DNA of 46,860 nucleotides, from contig CATLBW010000005.1 in assembly GCA_949879775.1 (NCBI GenBank), forward strand, positions 1-46,860, in the 5' to 3' direction. This DNA is from an uncultured Lachnospiraceae bacterium. GTDB lineage: Bacteria; Bacillota; Clostridia; Lachnospirales; Lachnospiraceae. Shown piece by piece: positions 33,671-42,997 of the stretch (within the stretch, counting starts at the first letter, position 1; each line of letters begins with the position of its first letter). The notes below the pieces were generated by a model that was given only the letters and a program-made list of their open reading frames with translations, had not been told where the DNA came from and ran no database searches. Position numbers and translations under genes: made by a program.

Positions 33671-35371
33671 ATGGCAAATGGAATGGGAAGCCTGTATATT
33701 GGGGCATCCGGATTACAGAACAGTCAGAACGCATTGAACACGACAGCCAATAACCTCTCCAATGTGGAGACAAAAGGCTATGTCAGGCAGCAGGTATTGT
33801 TTGAGGACAGACAATATGTCACGTTTGACAGGAAAGCGGCGATTAGCGACCAGCAGGCAGGGCTTGGTGTGAATATTGCAGATGTGATACATACCAGGAA
33901 TGTCTTTTTGGATCAATATTACCGCACAGAAAATGGCAGGCAGAGCTTTTACGAGGCATGCGCTGAGTCTGCCAGGGAAGTGGAGAATCAATTCCAGGAG
34001 TTAGAAGGTGAGGAGTTTCAGACGGCTTTGCAGGAATTTTGGGAGTCTTTTGCGGAGCTTGCAAAGGGACCGGCAGAGGGCATTTACCAGACCCTTGTTA
34101 TCCAAAAGGCAACATTGTTCTTAGACAGGGCGCAGAAAGTCCAGAGCAGCTTGAAGGAATACCAGAAGAACCTTAACTACAAAATTAATAACAATATAAA
34201 GAGAATCAATGATATCGGCAAGAAAATCCGTGATATGAATATTGAGATCCTGAGGATAGAATCCGGCGGAGTGGAGACGGCAATGACATTGCGCGATGAG
34301 CGCGATAACCTGCTCGATGAGCTTTCCGGGCTTGCGAAGGTGGATTTCAAGGAGCGAGCGGACGGGACTGTCAGGGTAAAATTGGAGAATGTGGAATTTG
34401 TAGATGAGATCCACGTATATGAGGTAGGGGGGTATACTGATCCTGTTACCGGGTTTGTGACGCCATATTGGCCGCAGCTTTCTGATGTTGGCAGGGGACA
34501 GTACACCTATATGTTTAACTATAAAAGCGGGGATATTGCCGCAGAGCTGAATACGGACATTGGGGCGCTTAAGGGACTCATCATTTCCAGAGGTGACAGA
34601 CCGGCGGATTACCGTGATATCACAGGGTTGGAGAAGCAGAAATATGAAGATACGACCGGCATGTCCGTAGTTATGACGGCGCAGGCAGAATTAGACCAGC
34701 TTATCCATGAGGTTGTGACGTCTATTAACGATATATTAAGCCCGCTTACTACGGCCAGCTTTACAGCAAAGGATGGCACCGTTTATCGCAATGTCAAGGT
34801 ATGGGATGAAGAAAACGGCTGTGTGGGCGCAGATGGGCAGAAGCCGGGACGCGAGCTTTTTACCAGAAGGGGCTGCGACCGTTACAAGAAAGTTACCGCT
34901 ACTGATAATAAAGTTTACTATGTGTACAATGAGGAGGACCTCAGCGATCCGGCGAAGATGTATACGACGGGCGGCATGGTGATAAATGAGGATTTGTTAC
35001 AGTTAGAAAATGGGCTTCCCCACCTCAAAAAGGATAACGAACCCGCCTGGGCGATGGCGCAGGCGTTGGTAGAGCTGTGGGACCAAAAGAGGCAGACAAT
35101 TAACCCCAGCAATACAGATCCCTGTACCTTTAAGGAATATTATCGGCGTATGATCCAGGACGTCGGGACGTCCGGCAACGTATTTGAAGGGTTAGCCCAA
35201 GGCCTAAGCGCGGAGGTTGAGAGTATTGACAACAGCCGCCAGCAGGTAATCGGCGTTTCTTCAGATGAAGAGTTACAGAACATGATTAAATATCAGAATG
35301 CTTACAATGCAGCCAGCAGGTTCATCAATGTGATTTCCGAGATGCTGGAACATATCGTAACCCGGTTATAG
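33671..35371 (+). CDS. flgK: Flagellar hook-associated protein FlgK (first copy)
   Basis: 566 residues. FlgK (HAP1) joins the hook to the filament. The N-terminus GSLYIGASGLQNSQNALNTT plus ANNLSNVETKGYVRQ is the flagellar rod/hook signature. The C-terminus (ELQNMIKYQNAYNAASRFINV) forms the other half of the coiled D0 domain. The ATG at 33671 follows AAAGGAGAAAG. It is followed by a second FlgK-like gene, the two being only distantly similar outside their ends. Confidence 0.93.
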   Translation: MANGMGSLYIGASGLQNSQNALNTTANNLSNVETKGYVRQQVLFEDRQYVTFDRKAAISDQQAGLGVNIADVIHTRNVFLDQYYRTENGRQSFYEACAESAREVENQFQELEGEEFQTALQEFWESFAELAKGPAEGIYQTLVIQKATLFLDRAQKVQSSLKEYQKNLNYKINNNIKRINDIGKKIRDMNIEILRIESGGVETAMTLRDERDNLLDELSGLAKVDFKERADGTVRVKLENVEFVDEIHVYEVGGYTDPVTGFVTPYWPQLSDVGRGQYTYMFNYKSGDIAAELNTDIGALKGLIISRGDRPADYRDITGLEKQKYEDTTGMSVVMTAQAELDQLIHEVVTSINDILSPLTTASFTAKDGTVYRNVKVWDEENGCVGADGQKPGRELFTRRGCDRYKKVTATDNKVYYVYNEEDLSDPAKMYTTGGMVINEDLLQLENGLPHLKKDNEPAWAMAQALVELWDQKRQTINPSNTDPCTFKEYYRRMIQDVGTSGNVFEGLAQGLSAEVESIDNSRQQVIGVSSDEELQNMIKYQNAYNAASRFINVISEMLEHIVTRL

Positions 35372-35400
35372 GACGCCGGAATATAGTTAGGAGGTAGTAT

Positions 35401-37230
35401 ATGGCATCAACATTTTTTGGATTGACCATTGCGGGTTCCGCGCTGAATTCTTTTCAGGCGGCGGTGAACACGACGGCAAATAATATTTCTAATGTAAATA
35501 CAAAAGGATATACAAGGCAGCAGGCACTGCGCATTGCGGCTGAGGCATTAAGGGTAAACGACCGTTACGGCATGGCAGGAAGCGGCGTTACGACTACAGA
35601 GATTACACAGACGCGCGATTTTTATTATGACGTTAAATATTGGGACAATAGCGCTAAGCTGGGCTTGTTTGAGGCAAAGCTTTATTATTCACAGCAGGTT
35701 GAGGAGTTTCTCCTTAACGACGATACAGTCAAGGGATTTACGGATATTCTGGATGAAATGTTCGATGCGTTGGAAGATGTGCAGAAGACGCCGGAAAACG
35801 TAGACGCAAGGCAGGCATTTATCAGCAAGTCACAGAACCTGGCAAACTTTTTTAACAGCATGAACGTGGGGCTTTTGCAGATCCAGGAAGACTGTAACCA
35901 GGAAATTTGTACGCAAGTAGATCAGATCAATGGGATTGTGCAGAAGATAGCGCTTCTCAACAAGCAGATTAATGTCATTGAGCTTCAAGGTGTCAAGGCG
36001 AATGAACTGCGTGACCAGAGGGCGCTGCTGGTGGATGAGCTTTCAGACTTGGTGGAAGTGGACGTCAAGGAGACAGATGTGATAGACCCCCAGCATCCGG
36101 ATGTGCTTACCGGAGCTACCAAATATATGGTGAAAATTAATGGGCAGACGTTAGTGGACTCATTTGAATATAACCAATTGAAATACGTGGCGCGTGAGAA
36201 GAAAGTGAACCAGAGCGACGCAGAAGGGTTGTACGACCTTTACTGGGAAGGGGACAATATCCCATTTAACGTGACAGGCAAGGGCTGCACGGGAAGGCTC
36301 AAAGGTTTGTTTGATACGCGTGACGGGAATAACGACGAAGGGTTCAGCGGAAGGATAGAGTCTTTCCGGGCAGGCGACCCAGGGGATATCGTGACGATTA
36401 AGGACCCAAGCATTACGGATATCAATAGCATGACCATGGCTGATGACGGAATCATCACCCTCAACAACAAAGATTACCGTTATTCCGGATTTACTTATGA
36501 TGCTGAGACCCAGACTTATGAATTCCATCTGAAGCTTGCGCTTTCTGTTGACGAGCGGGAGGCGTTGGCTGGCCGTAAGGCAGCGATTGGCGAGAGCATT
36601 GACGCTATGGGCATCCCATATTACCAGTCGCAGTGCAATAATTTCCTTCGTGAGTTTGCGAAACAGCTCAACAATATCCAGAAATCAGGCGTGAACCTTG
36701 AGGGTATCGCTGCTGGGGCTTTCTTTGTAGCTGGGAACGCAGCAGATGGGAATGAGTATGATTTTGCAGATTATGATGCCAATGGCAGCATGAGTACATT
36801 TAAGAATGACTATTATAAATTGACAACTGCCAATGTCAAGATATCTGCGGATGTGATAAAGAATCCGGAGAAGATAGCGACCATAGTGAAGGAAGACTAT
36901 GCGAACGGCGTGGCGAACCAAAAACTAACAGAAGAAATGCTTAAGCTTAAGTCAGAAGTAAAGCTGTTCCGCGGCGGCGCGGCAACGGAGTTCCTCAAGT
37001 GCCTGATTACTGACAATTCCGTTGATACGCAGAAAGCAGACACATTATATAAGAATTACAGCAACTTATCTGAGACGATTATACAGAAAAGAATGTCTAT
37101 CTCAGCAGTAGATGAAGATGAAGAAGGGCTTGATATGCTTAGGTTCCAGAACGCATATAACCTGGCGTCTAAGATGATACAGACCCTGACAGAGATGTAT
37201 GACAGGCTGATACTTGAGACTGGTGTATAA
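35401..37230 (+). CDS. flgK: Flagellar hook-associated protein FlgK (second copy)
   Basis: 609 residues. It also has the FlgK plan: the N-terminus GLTIAGSALNSFQAAVNTTANNISNVNTKGYTRQQ, the FlgK-type region NELRDQRALLVDELSDLVEVDV (shared with copy 1's TLRDERDNLLDELSGLAKVDF), and the C-terminus DMLRFQNAYNLASKMIQTL. The middle differs in length and sequence from copy 1. The ATG at 35401 follows TAGGAGG. Having both copies next to each other suggests a second HAP1-type ring or a variant junction protein. Which copy is the functional equivalent of model FlgK cannot be told from sequence. Confidence 0.9.
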   Translation: MASTFFGLTIAGSALNSFQAAVNTTANNISNVNTKGYTRQQALRIAAEALRVNDRYGMAGSGVTTTEITQTRDFYYDVKYWDNSAKLGLFEAKLYYSQQVEEFLLNDDTVKGFTDILDEMFDALEDVQKTPENVDARQAFISKSQNLANFFNSMNVGLLQIQEDCNQEICTQVDQINGIVQKIALLNKQINVIELQGVKANELRDQRALLVDELSDLVEVDVKETDVIDPQHPDVLTGATKYMVKINGQTLVDSFEYNQLKYVAREKKVNQSDAEGLYDLYWEGDNIPFNVTGKGCTGRLKGLFDTRDGNNDEGFSGRIESFRAGDPGDIVTIKDPSITDINSMTMADDGIITLNNKDYRYSGFTYDAETQTYEFHLKLALSVDEREALAGRKAAIGESIDAMGIPYYQSQCNNFLREFAKQLNNIQKSGVNLEGIAAGAFFVAGNAADGNEYDFADYDANGSMSTFKNDYYKLTTANVKISADVIKNPEKIATIVKEDYANGVANQKLTEEMLKLKSEVKLFRGGAATEFLKCLITDNSVDTQKADTLYKNYSNLSETIIQKRMSISAVDEDEEGLDMLRFQNAYNLASKMIQTLTEMYDRLILETGV

Positions 37231-37241
37231 GGAGGTTCCAA

Positions 37242-38771
37242 ATGAGAGTTACAAATAGCATGATCAGCAGAAACAGCATGAATAATATGAATGGCAATAA
37301 GGTGAATGTCGATAAGCTGAATAATCAGATGACTTCACAAAAGAAGATCTCCAGGCCATCAGAAGATCCTGTGATTGCCATCCGTGCGCTGCGTTTGAGG
37401 AGTAATTTAAGTGAGCTGAACCAGTATTATGAGCGCAATATCCCCGATGCCAGGTCATGGATAGAGGTGACAGAGGGCGCGCTTAAGAATATGGAGACAA
37501 TTTTAGGTGACATTTATAAGGAATGCAACAATGGGGCTACAGATACGCTGACACAGGAAGACCGCCATGCGATTCTCAAGAACATCCAGTCGCTGAAAGA
37601 CCAGGTATACCATGAGGGCAACGCGGACTGTGCGGAAAGGTATGTGTTTACCGGTTATAAGACGAACACACAGCTCACGTTCGCAGATAACGAGCTGGAA
37701 ACCAAATATGAGATTACAGAGAAGATTTCCTTCGAGGATATTGAGGAGAAGTGTTTTTACAGCAATGAAGTAGTTGTGCCGAACACGCTCTTGGATGTAC
37801 AGGCGGGCGTGGATTTGGCGGATATGCCTAAGGAATATATTAACCAGCGAATCCGTTTGTCTTATGAGGCGACAGAAACCTTGGATGTTAAGAATCTGAA
37901 ATATTATAATGAAGCCAGGGATCGTTGGGAAGAGTTGTCAAATATGGTTCTGGATGGGGAACGTGTAGAGGTTACGTCTGACTTGACATACGACGACTGG
38001 GCTGCAATGGACTATGCAGTCGGTGACAAACAGGTTATTTATTTCCGTGAGACAGGGGAGCTGGTTGTGGGCAAGGAGATTGCAACCCAAATGGCGAGCC
38101 AGAAAACCCAGCTTTCCATTACTTATACGAAACAGGGATTTAATAAAGGGGAACTGCGCCCAGAACATTATTTTGACTGTAAGGACATCACAGACCCGGA
38201 TGAGAAAAACCATATTGAATATACCAAGGAGAACCAGGAAATCAAGTTTACGATTGCGTTTAACCAGCAGCTTACGGTAAATACGCAGGCCAGCGACGTC
38301 TTAGATTCCAACATCGAAAGGGATATTGATGAGCTGACCAATGCAGTCCAGGCCGCAATTGCCGCCCACGATAAGATTACCAAGCTTGAGGAGATGAAGA
38401 CGCAGGACCAGTATTCGGACCCTGTAGCCCAGGAGGGTATTAAGCAATGGCTTGAGGCAGCGGAGAAAGAAGCGTCATATGCTGATGACAATATGAAGAA
38501 GCTTTATTCCAGGGGCATTGGCAAGTTCCAGAATTACAAGAATAATGTGACTCTCGCAAGGACGGACCTTGGCAGCCGTGAAAACAGGCTGGATTTGACG
38601 GAGAACAGGATGTCGGATCAGCAGACGACTTTTGAGACGCTCAAGTCTAGGAATGAGGATATGGAATTATCGGATATTATTATTGAATACACGGCGGCAT
38701 ATAACGCCTATACGGCATCTTTGCAGGCTTCAGCCAAGGCAAATGGGCAGACATTATTAAATTATCTGTAA
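37242..38771 (+). CDS. flgL: Flagellar hook-associated protein FlgL
   Basis: 509 residues, longer than the roughly 300 of many FlgL proteins because of a large central part. FlgL (HAP3) is the last junction protein before flagellin. The N-terminus MRVTNSMISRNSMNNMNGNK and QKKISRPSEDPVIAIRALRLRS are typical, and the C-terminus LSDIIIEYTAAYNAYTASLQA matches the flagellin-like C-terminal helix. The ATG at 37242 follows AAGGAGG (37230-37236), which overlaps the end of the preceding gene. Confidence 0.95.
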   Translation: MRVTNSMISRNSMNNMNGNKVNVDKLNNQMTSQKKISRPSEDPVIAIRALRLRSNLSELNQYYERNIPDARSWIEVTEGALKNMETILGDIYKECNNGATDTLTQEDRHAILKNIQSLKDQVYHEGNADCAERYVFTGYKTNTQLTFADNELETKYEITEKISFEDIEEKCFYSNEVVVPNTLLDVQAGVDLADMPKEYINQRIRLSYEATETLDVKNLKYYNEARDRWEELSNMVLDGERVEVTSDLTYDDWAAMDYAVGDKQVIYFRETGELVVGKEIATQMASQKTQLSITYTKQGFNKGELRPEHYFDCKDITDPDEKNHIEYTKENQEIKFTIAFNQQLTVNTQASDVLDSNIERDIDELTNAVQAAIAAHDKITKLEEMKTQDQYSDPVAQEGIKQWLEAAEKEASYADDNMKKLYSRGIGKFQNYKNNVTLARTDLGSRENRLDLTENRMSDQQTTFETLKSRNEDMELSDIIIEYTAAYNAYTASLQASAKANGQTLLNYL

Positions 38772-38779
38772 CAGTTGTG

Positions 38780-38818
38780 CTAGTATAACTTCGAATTACT
38801 TAATATTCGTTATACTAG
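38780..38818 (+). terminator. Hairpin between flgL and fliW
   Basis: CTAGTATAAC (38780-38789) pairs perfectly with GTTATACTAG (38809-38818). No T-run follows, so termination is uncertain. It may protect or process the mRNA between the junction-protein genes and fliW-csrA. Confidence 0.5.
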
Positions 38819-38843
38819 TATCCTAAATAGCGAGGAGTGGAAC

Positions 38844-39308
38844 ATGCAGTTAAATACAAGATTATTTGGAGAAATAGATATTGAGGATGAGAAGATCATT
38901 TTCTTTGAGAAAGGCATTATAGGGTTCCCGCACTGCCAGAGGTTTACATTAATTTATGATGAGACCGAGGATGGCAGGCGTAAGAATATTTCATGGCTTC
39001 AGTCCATTGAAGAGCCGGGGTTTGCGCTTCCGGTCATGGACCCTTTGATTGTGAAAGAGGATTATGACCCGCAGGTAGAGCATGATTTGTTAAAGGGGCT
39101 GGGAAACCTGACGGGGGAGAACCTTTATGTCCTGGTTACTGTGACAGTCCCGACAGACATTAAGAAGCTCAGTGTGAACCTGAAAGCCCCAATCATTATT
39201 AATGTAGAGGACCGCAGGGCGGAACAGATTATTGTGGAAGATAATTTTCCGGTGAAGTACCTCATATATGATATTTTGCAGGCAAGAAAAGAAAAGGCGG
39301 GTGAATAG
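38844..39308 (+). CDS. fliW: Flagellar assembly factor FliW
   Basis: 154 residues. FliW binds flagellin and, when flagellin is low, binds and blocks CsrA; this partner-switch balances flagellin synthesis with export. Features include LFGEIDIEDEKIIFFEKGIIGFPH at the start and NLKAPIIINVEDRRAEQIIVEDNFPVKY near the C-terminus, a FliW signature. The ATG at 38844 follows GCGAGGAG. The stop is 1 nt before csrA. Confidence 0.97.
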   Translation: MQLNTRLFGEIDIEDEKIIFFEKGIIGFPHCQRFTLIYDETEDGRRKNISWLQSIEEPGFALPVMDPLIVKEDYDPQVEHDLLKGLGNLTGENLYVLVTVTVPTDIKKLSVNLKAPIIINVEDRRAEQIIVEDNFPVKYLIYDILQARKEKAGE

Positions 39309-39309
39309 G

Positions 39310-39525
39310 ATGCTGGCGCTGACCAGGAAAAAGGGTGAATCCATTGTTGTAAATAATGATATAGAGATCAGTATCCTGGATATTCGCGGGGAACAGGTTA
39401 AAGTCGGAATCAGCGCTCCCAAGGATGTGCCAGTGTACCGCAAGGAAGTGCATCTCCAGATTCAGAAGGAGAATGAAGCAGCGGTAAGCCTGGATAATGT
39501 CGATATGCTGAAAAATATTCTTTAG
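39310..39525 (+). CDS. csrA: Carbon storage regulator / translational repressor CsrA
   Basis: 71 residues from the ATG at 39310, beginning MLALTRKKGESIVVNNDIEI, the universal CsrA start; an upstream in-frame extension into fliW is not real. CsrA is an RNA-binding dimer that recognises GGA motifs in leaders and blocks ribosome binding. RNA-contacting residues near L-T-R at the start and the VYRKEVH strand are present. With fliW 1 nt upstream, its main target here is likely the flagellin mRNA, whose leader has a suitable site (43631-43664). Confidence 0.97.
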   Translation: MLALTRKKGESIVVNNDIEISILDIRGEQVKVGISAPKDVPVYRKEVHLQIQKENEAAVSLDNVDMLKNIL

Positions 39526-39529
39526 AACG

Positions 39530-39556
39530 TAAATATTTGTAGGAAAATACCGATAA
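39530..39556 (+). promoter_or_regulatory. Sigma-28 (flagellar) promoter upstream of flaG
   Basis: TAAA (39530-39533), a 15-nt spacer and ACCGATAA (39549-39556), the same boxes and spacing as the flgM promoter. It begins 4 nt after the csrA stop and should drive flaG-fliD-fliS and possibly the FliT-like gene. Confidence 0.85.
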
Positions 39557-39643
39557 TCATTATAAGATAAAGGATTTTATTGATAAAGGACAGTTGGAGG
39601 CTGCCATTCCATCTGTCTATGAAATCACATGGAGGTGATCACA

Positions 39644-40177
39644 ATGGCAATGGAAGCATTAAAATCTGCCGGGATTAAGGCATATCAGGGAAGTAGCCCC
39701 AAGCCCGCAGTACAGACCGTTGAGACAGCGGCGCCGCAGCCCCCTGTAGCGGCGAAGAGCGCTAAGGCCGCCGACAGAACAGCCGGCGTGGTGGAGCCTA
39801 AGCCCCTAAGGAAAGCTGAACCCAGGTCGGAGGACCGCAGTGCTAAGCTTACACCTGATATGGGCGGTAAAGTACAGCAGATGCCTCAGGGCAGAGAGCC
39901 GAGCGTAGCGCCGGAGCCGATACTTGCGGATAGTAAGGAAGCGACAGAAGGAGCGGTAGCTAATGATAAGTTAAAACGCGCCGTGGAGGAAATGAATAAA
40001 AAAGCTGCGAACTCAGAGGCCGTGTTCGGGGTCCACGATAGTACCAATCGGGTAACGATTAAGATCGTGGATAAGAAGACGAAGGAAGTATTGAAAGAGT
40101 ACCCGCCCGAGAAGACCCTTGACATGATAGCCAAGGTGTGGGAGCTGGCTGGGTTGTTAGTGGATGAAAAGGGATAG
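39644..40177 (+). CDS. flaG: Flagellar protein FlaG
   Basis: 177 residues from the ATG at 39644, because GGAGGTGATC (39631-39640) lies before it rather than before the ATG at 39629. The first 100 residues are Ala/Pro/Lys-rich and disordered. The C-terminal FlaG domain contains VFGVHDSTNRVTIKIVDKKT and EVLKEYPPEKTLDMIAKVW, matching the family. FlaG affects filament length in several bacteria. It is 11 nt upstream of fliD. Confidence 0.9.
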   Translation: MAMEALKSAGIKAYQGSSPKPAVQTVETAAPQPPVAAKSAKAADRTAGVVEPKPLRKAEPRSEDRSAKLTPDMGGKVQQMPQGREPSVAPEPILADSKEATEGAVANDKLKRAVEEMNKKAANSEAVFGVHDSTNRVTIKIVDKKTKEVLKEYPPEKTLDMIAKVWELAGLLVDEKG

Positions 40178-40188
40178 GAGGAATTATT

Positions 40189-42483
40189 ATGGCAATTAGA
40201 GTATCAGGTCTTGTATCCGGGTTGGATACCGATTCCATTGTCCAGGAATTGGTTGCCGCTTACAGTACCAAGAAGGATAAGCATGTGAAGGCAAAGAGCA
40301 AACTGGAATGGAAGATGGATGCCTGGAAGGATCTCAATAAGAAGGTTAACAGTTTGTACAAGAAGCTGGGTAACATGAAGCTGAGCACTTATTATAACAA
40401 GAAAAAGACAACAATTTCTGACAGCACCAAGGCGACGGTGACAGCGAGCAATAATGCGATTAATGGAACGCAGACTTTAAAGGTAAAAGATGTTGCATCG
40501 ACCGGGTATCTTACAGGAGCCCAGCTTGCGGATGGGACTACTGCAAATACGACGCTGGGGGAATTGGGGCTTGCATCGGGCACTAAGGGGACGGTTGCGC
40601 TTAAGACCAAGAATGGCACCCAGAATATTGAGGTTAGTTCCGATACTACAATTTCTGATTTTGTGAATAAGCTGAAGGACGCCGGAGTTTCCGCTAATTA
40701 TGACGCTACTTACAATCGTCTGTATATTTCCGCTAAGGACAGCGGCGTGGCGAACGATTTCGCTTTGACGGCAACAGACCCTAACGGTTTGGACGTTTTA
40801 AAAAGTTTGGGCGTGTATGTTAATTCCCAGGCTAACAAAGATGCATATAAGGCATGGGATAAATATGGCGTGGATGTTGATGGCAACCCGACGACAGACC
40901 CGGATAAGATAAAAGCGAATTTTAAGGAGATTTTAGAGAATATCCAGAAATACCAGGGAGAGGAAAGCGAGGCTGGGAGCATTAAGAGCCTTGAGGCGAA
41001 GAACGCTGATTTAAGGACAGATTTTTCCAACCTCCAGGCAGACCGCAATTATGCGGTTGCGTATATGTCCATGAAAGGCGCGCTTGAAGGCTTCTCCGAT
41101 AAAGATGAACTAGAGGAGATGCTTAAGAAGTCAGATGACGAGTTGGAGGCTGCCGGTAAGACACAGCGCTTTGAAGAATTAAAAGGGAAACTTGGCTATA
41201 GTGATGAAGATTTTGCGCAGTTGAGGACGAATGCGCAGGCAGTTGCCGCCTATGAAAAGGATACAGAGAATGCACAGGTGGTATCTGACATAGAAGCAGC
41301 GTACAAGAGCGCTAACAGCAAGGATGAGTTACAGGCGTGGGTAGATGCGAATTCGGCTGCTATTACGAATGTTTCCGATAAAATAAAAGCCAATTCCGAG
41401 GAGATTGCAGAAAAGCAGGCATATATCCAGAAAAATGAATTGCTGACTTCCTCTGCTCCGGAAGCAACCCTTTCAGAAGAACAGTTAAAGACCATGACGG
41501 CTGCTGAGATTGCCGCATTTAAGGCTAATGATATAGAAGCCAGGGCTAATTCTCTGGTGGCGCAGTATCAGTATGTACAGACAGCTAAGGCAGATATAGG
41601 TTTCAGCGATGCGGCACGTCCGGATGGCAAACAGGCGAAGAGGGTTGACGGGACAGATGCACGCATTGAATTGAATGGCGTAGAGTATACATCTGCCAGC
41701 AACAGCATTACGGTAAATGGCCTTACAGTCACCGCATTACAGAAAACGGCAGCCGATGAGACGCTTACTATCAGCACACAGGTAGACGCCCAAGGTATCT
41801 ATGACAGCATTAAGGGATTCCTGAAGGAATACAACGCCTTGATGAAAGAGATGGATGAACTGTATAATGCAGATTCAGCTAAGGGTTATGAGCCTTTGAC
41901 GGACGAAGAGAAAGACAGCATGTCCGACAAAGAGGTAGAGAGGTGGGAGGAGAAGATTAAGAAGTCCCTGCTTCGGCGTGACGGCACCTTATCTTCGGTT
42001 ATGAATTTGATGACAACTTCCATGGCTCAAGGATTTACCTTAAGTAATGGAAAGAAATATAGCCTTGCAAGCTTTGGGATTAAGACCCAGGGGTATTTAA
42101 GCGCGGCTGAACATGAAGGCTCCCTTTATCATATTGATGGGGACAGTGAAGATGAGATATCTTCCGGAAATTCAGACAAACTCCTGGCTGCTATCCAGCA
42201 GGACCCTGATATGGTACAGGAGTTCTTCCAGAAACTGTCGGATGATTTGTATACGAAGCTCGACAAAAAGATGCAGAGCACATCCATGAACAGTAAGTAT
42301 AGCATCTACAATGATAAGAAGATGCAGAAGGATTATGACGAGTACACGAAGACCATCAAGAAATGGGAAGAGAAAGTCACCAGCATGGAAGACTATTACT
42401 ATAAGAAATTTACAGCAATGGAGAAAGCGCTTGCCAGCTTACAGCAGAATACCAGCGCATTAAGCGGATTATTGGGTTCCTGA
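40189..42483 (+). CDS. fliD: Flagellar filament cap protein FliD (HAP2)
   Basis: 764 residues, longer than FliD of model bacteria (about 470-500); the extra lies in a Lys/Glu/Ala-rich central insertion (about residues 235-455), which should face outward on the cap. FliD forms the cap that folds flagellin at the filament tip. The start AIRVSGLVSGLDTDSIVQELV and the C-terminal EDYYYKKFTAMEKALASLQQ are diagnostic, and a TISDFVNKLKDAGVSANYD segment is typical. The ATG follows AGGAGG. Confidence 0.95.
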   Translation: MAIRVSGLVSGLDTDSIVQELVAAYSTKKDKHVKAKSKLEWKMDAWKDLNKKVNSLYKKLGNMKLSTYYNKKKTTISDSTKATVTASNNAINGTQTLKVKDVASTGYLTGAQLADGTTANTTLGELGLASGTKGTVALKTKNGTQNIEVSSDTTISDFVNKLKDAGVSANYDATYNRLYISAKDSGVANDFALTATDPNGLDVLKSLGVYVNSQANKDAYKAWDKYGVDVDGNPTTDPDKIKANFKEILENIQKYQGEESEAGSIKSLEAKNADLRTDFSNLQADRNYAVAYMSMKGALEGFSDKDELEEMLKKSDDELEAAGKTQRFEELKGKLGYSDEDFAQLRTNAQAVAAYEKDTENAQVVSDIEAAYKSANSKDELQAWVDANSAAITNVSDKIKANSEEIAEKQAYIQKNELLTSSAPEATLSEEQLKTMTAAEIAAFKANDIEARANSLVAQYQYVQTAKADIGFSDAARPDGKQAKRVDGTDARIELNGVEYTSASNSITVNGLTVTALQKTAADETLTISTQVDAQGIYDSIKGFLKEYNALMKEMDELYNADSAKGYEPLTDEEKDSMSDKEVERWEEKIKKSLLRRDGTLSSVMNLMTTSMAQGFTLSNGKKYSLASFGIKTQGYLSAAEHEGSLYHIDGDSEDEISSGNSDKLLAAIQQDPDMVQEFFQKLSDDLYTKLDKKMQSTSMNSKYSIYNDKKMQKDYDEYTKTIKKWEEKVTSMEDYYYKKFTAMEKALASLQQNTSALSGLLGS

Positions 42484-42494
42484 TAAGCATAATA

Positions 42495-42523
42495 GCAAAT
42501 GCCCGGGCGTTCCGGGCATTTGC
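42495..42523 (+). terminator. Strong hairpin between fliD and fliS
   Basis: GCAAATGCCCGG (42495-42506) and CCGGGCATTTGC (42512-42523) form a perfect 12-bp stem with a 5-nt loop. Only a short T-run (GTTT) follows, so it probably acts as a partial terminator or mRNA-stabilising structure. Confidence 0.65.
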
Positions 42524-42557
42524 GTTTACTATAATTTATTTCAAGGAGGAAATAAAA

Positions 42558-42941
42558 ATGATTGCAAACCAGGGTTATGCAGCTTATAACAACAATAAGA
42601 TAATGACGGCAACTCCCGGAGAATTGACCCTGATGTTATATGAAGGAGCTATTAAGTTCTGCAATATTGCGATTGTAGCGGTTGAGCAGAAAGATATTCA
42701 AAAGGCGCATACAAATATTGTAAAGGTTGAGAGGATCATAGAAGAGTTTCGGGCAACCCTGAACCATAAGTATCCGGTGGCGAAAGACTTTGACAATGTC
42801 TATGTATATGTTTATGACAGGCTGGTAGAAGCTAATATTAAAAAAGATAAAGAGATTTTAGAGGAGGTGTTAAAGCATCTCCGTACGATGCGTGATACCT
42901 GGAAAGAGGTCATGCAAAAAGCTAAGACAGAACAGAAGTAA
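42558..42941 (+). CDS. fliS: Flagellin export chaperone FliS
   Basis: 127 residues. FliS binds the C-terminus of flagellin in the cytoplasm and prevents premature assembly. The start GYAAYNNNKIMTATPGELTLMLYEGAIKF is typical, as is NVYVYVYDRLVEANIKKDKEIL. The ATG at 42558 follows CAAGGAGG (42542-42549). It lies after fliD, the usual position. Confidence 0.96.
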   Translation: MIANQGYAAYNNNKIMTATPGELTLMLYEGAIKFCNIAIVAVEQKDIQKAHTNIVKVERIIEEFRATLNHKYPVAKDFDNVYVYVYDRLVEANIKKDKEILEEVLKHLRTMRDTWKEVMQKAKTEQK

Positions 42942-42946
42942 GGGAT

Positions 42947-42985
42947 AGGACCATTGCAATACTGCATTGCAGTGGTCCTTTTTAA
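42947..42985 (+). terminator. Intrinsic terminator after fliS
   Basis: AGGACCATTGCA (42947-42958) pairs with TGCAGTGGTCCT (42968-42979) with a single mismatch, followed by TTTTT. The ribosome-binding site of the next gene lies only a few bases beyond, so part of the transcription may still read through. Confidence 0.8.
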
Positions 42986-42997
42986 AAGGAGGGAAAT

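Noticed and set aside
39268-39309. Longer CsrA beginning inside fliW
   Set aside because: All CsrA proteins begin MLxLTR; the ATG at 39310 gives that start.
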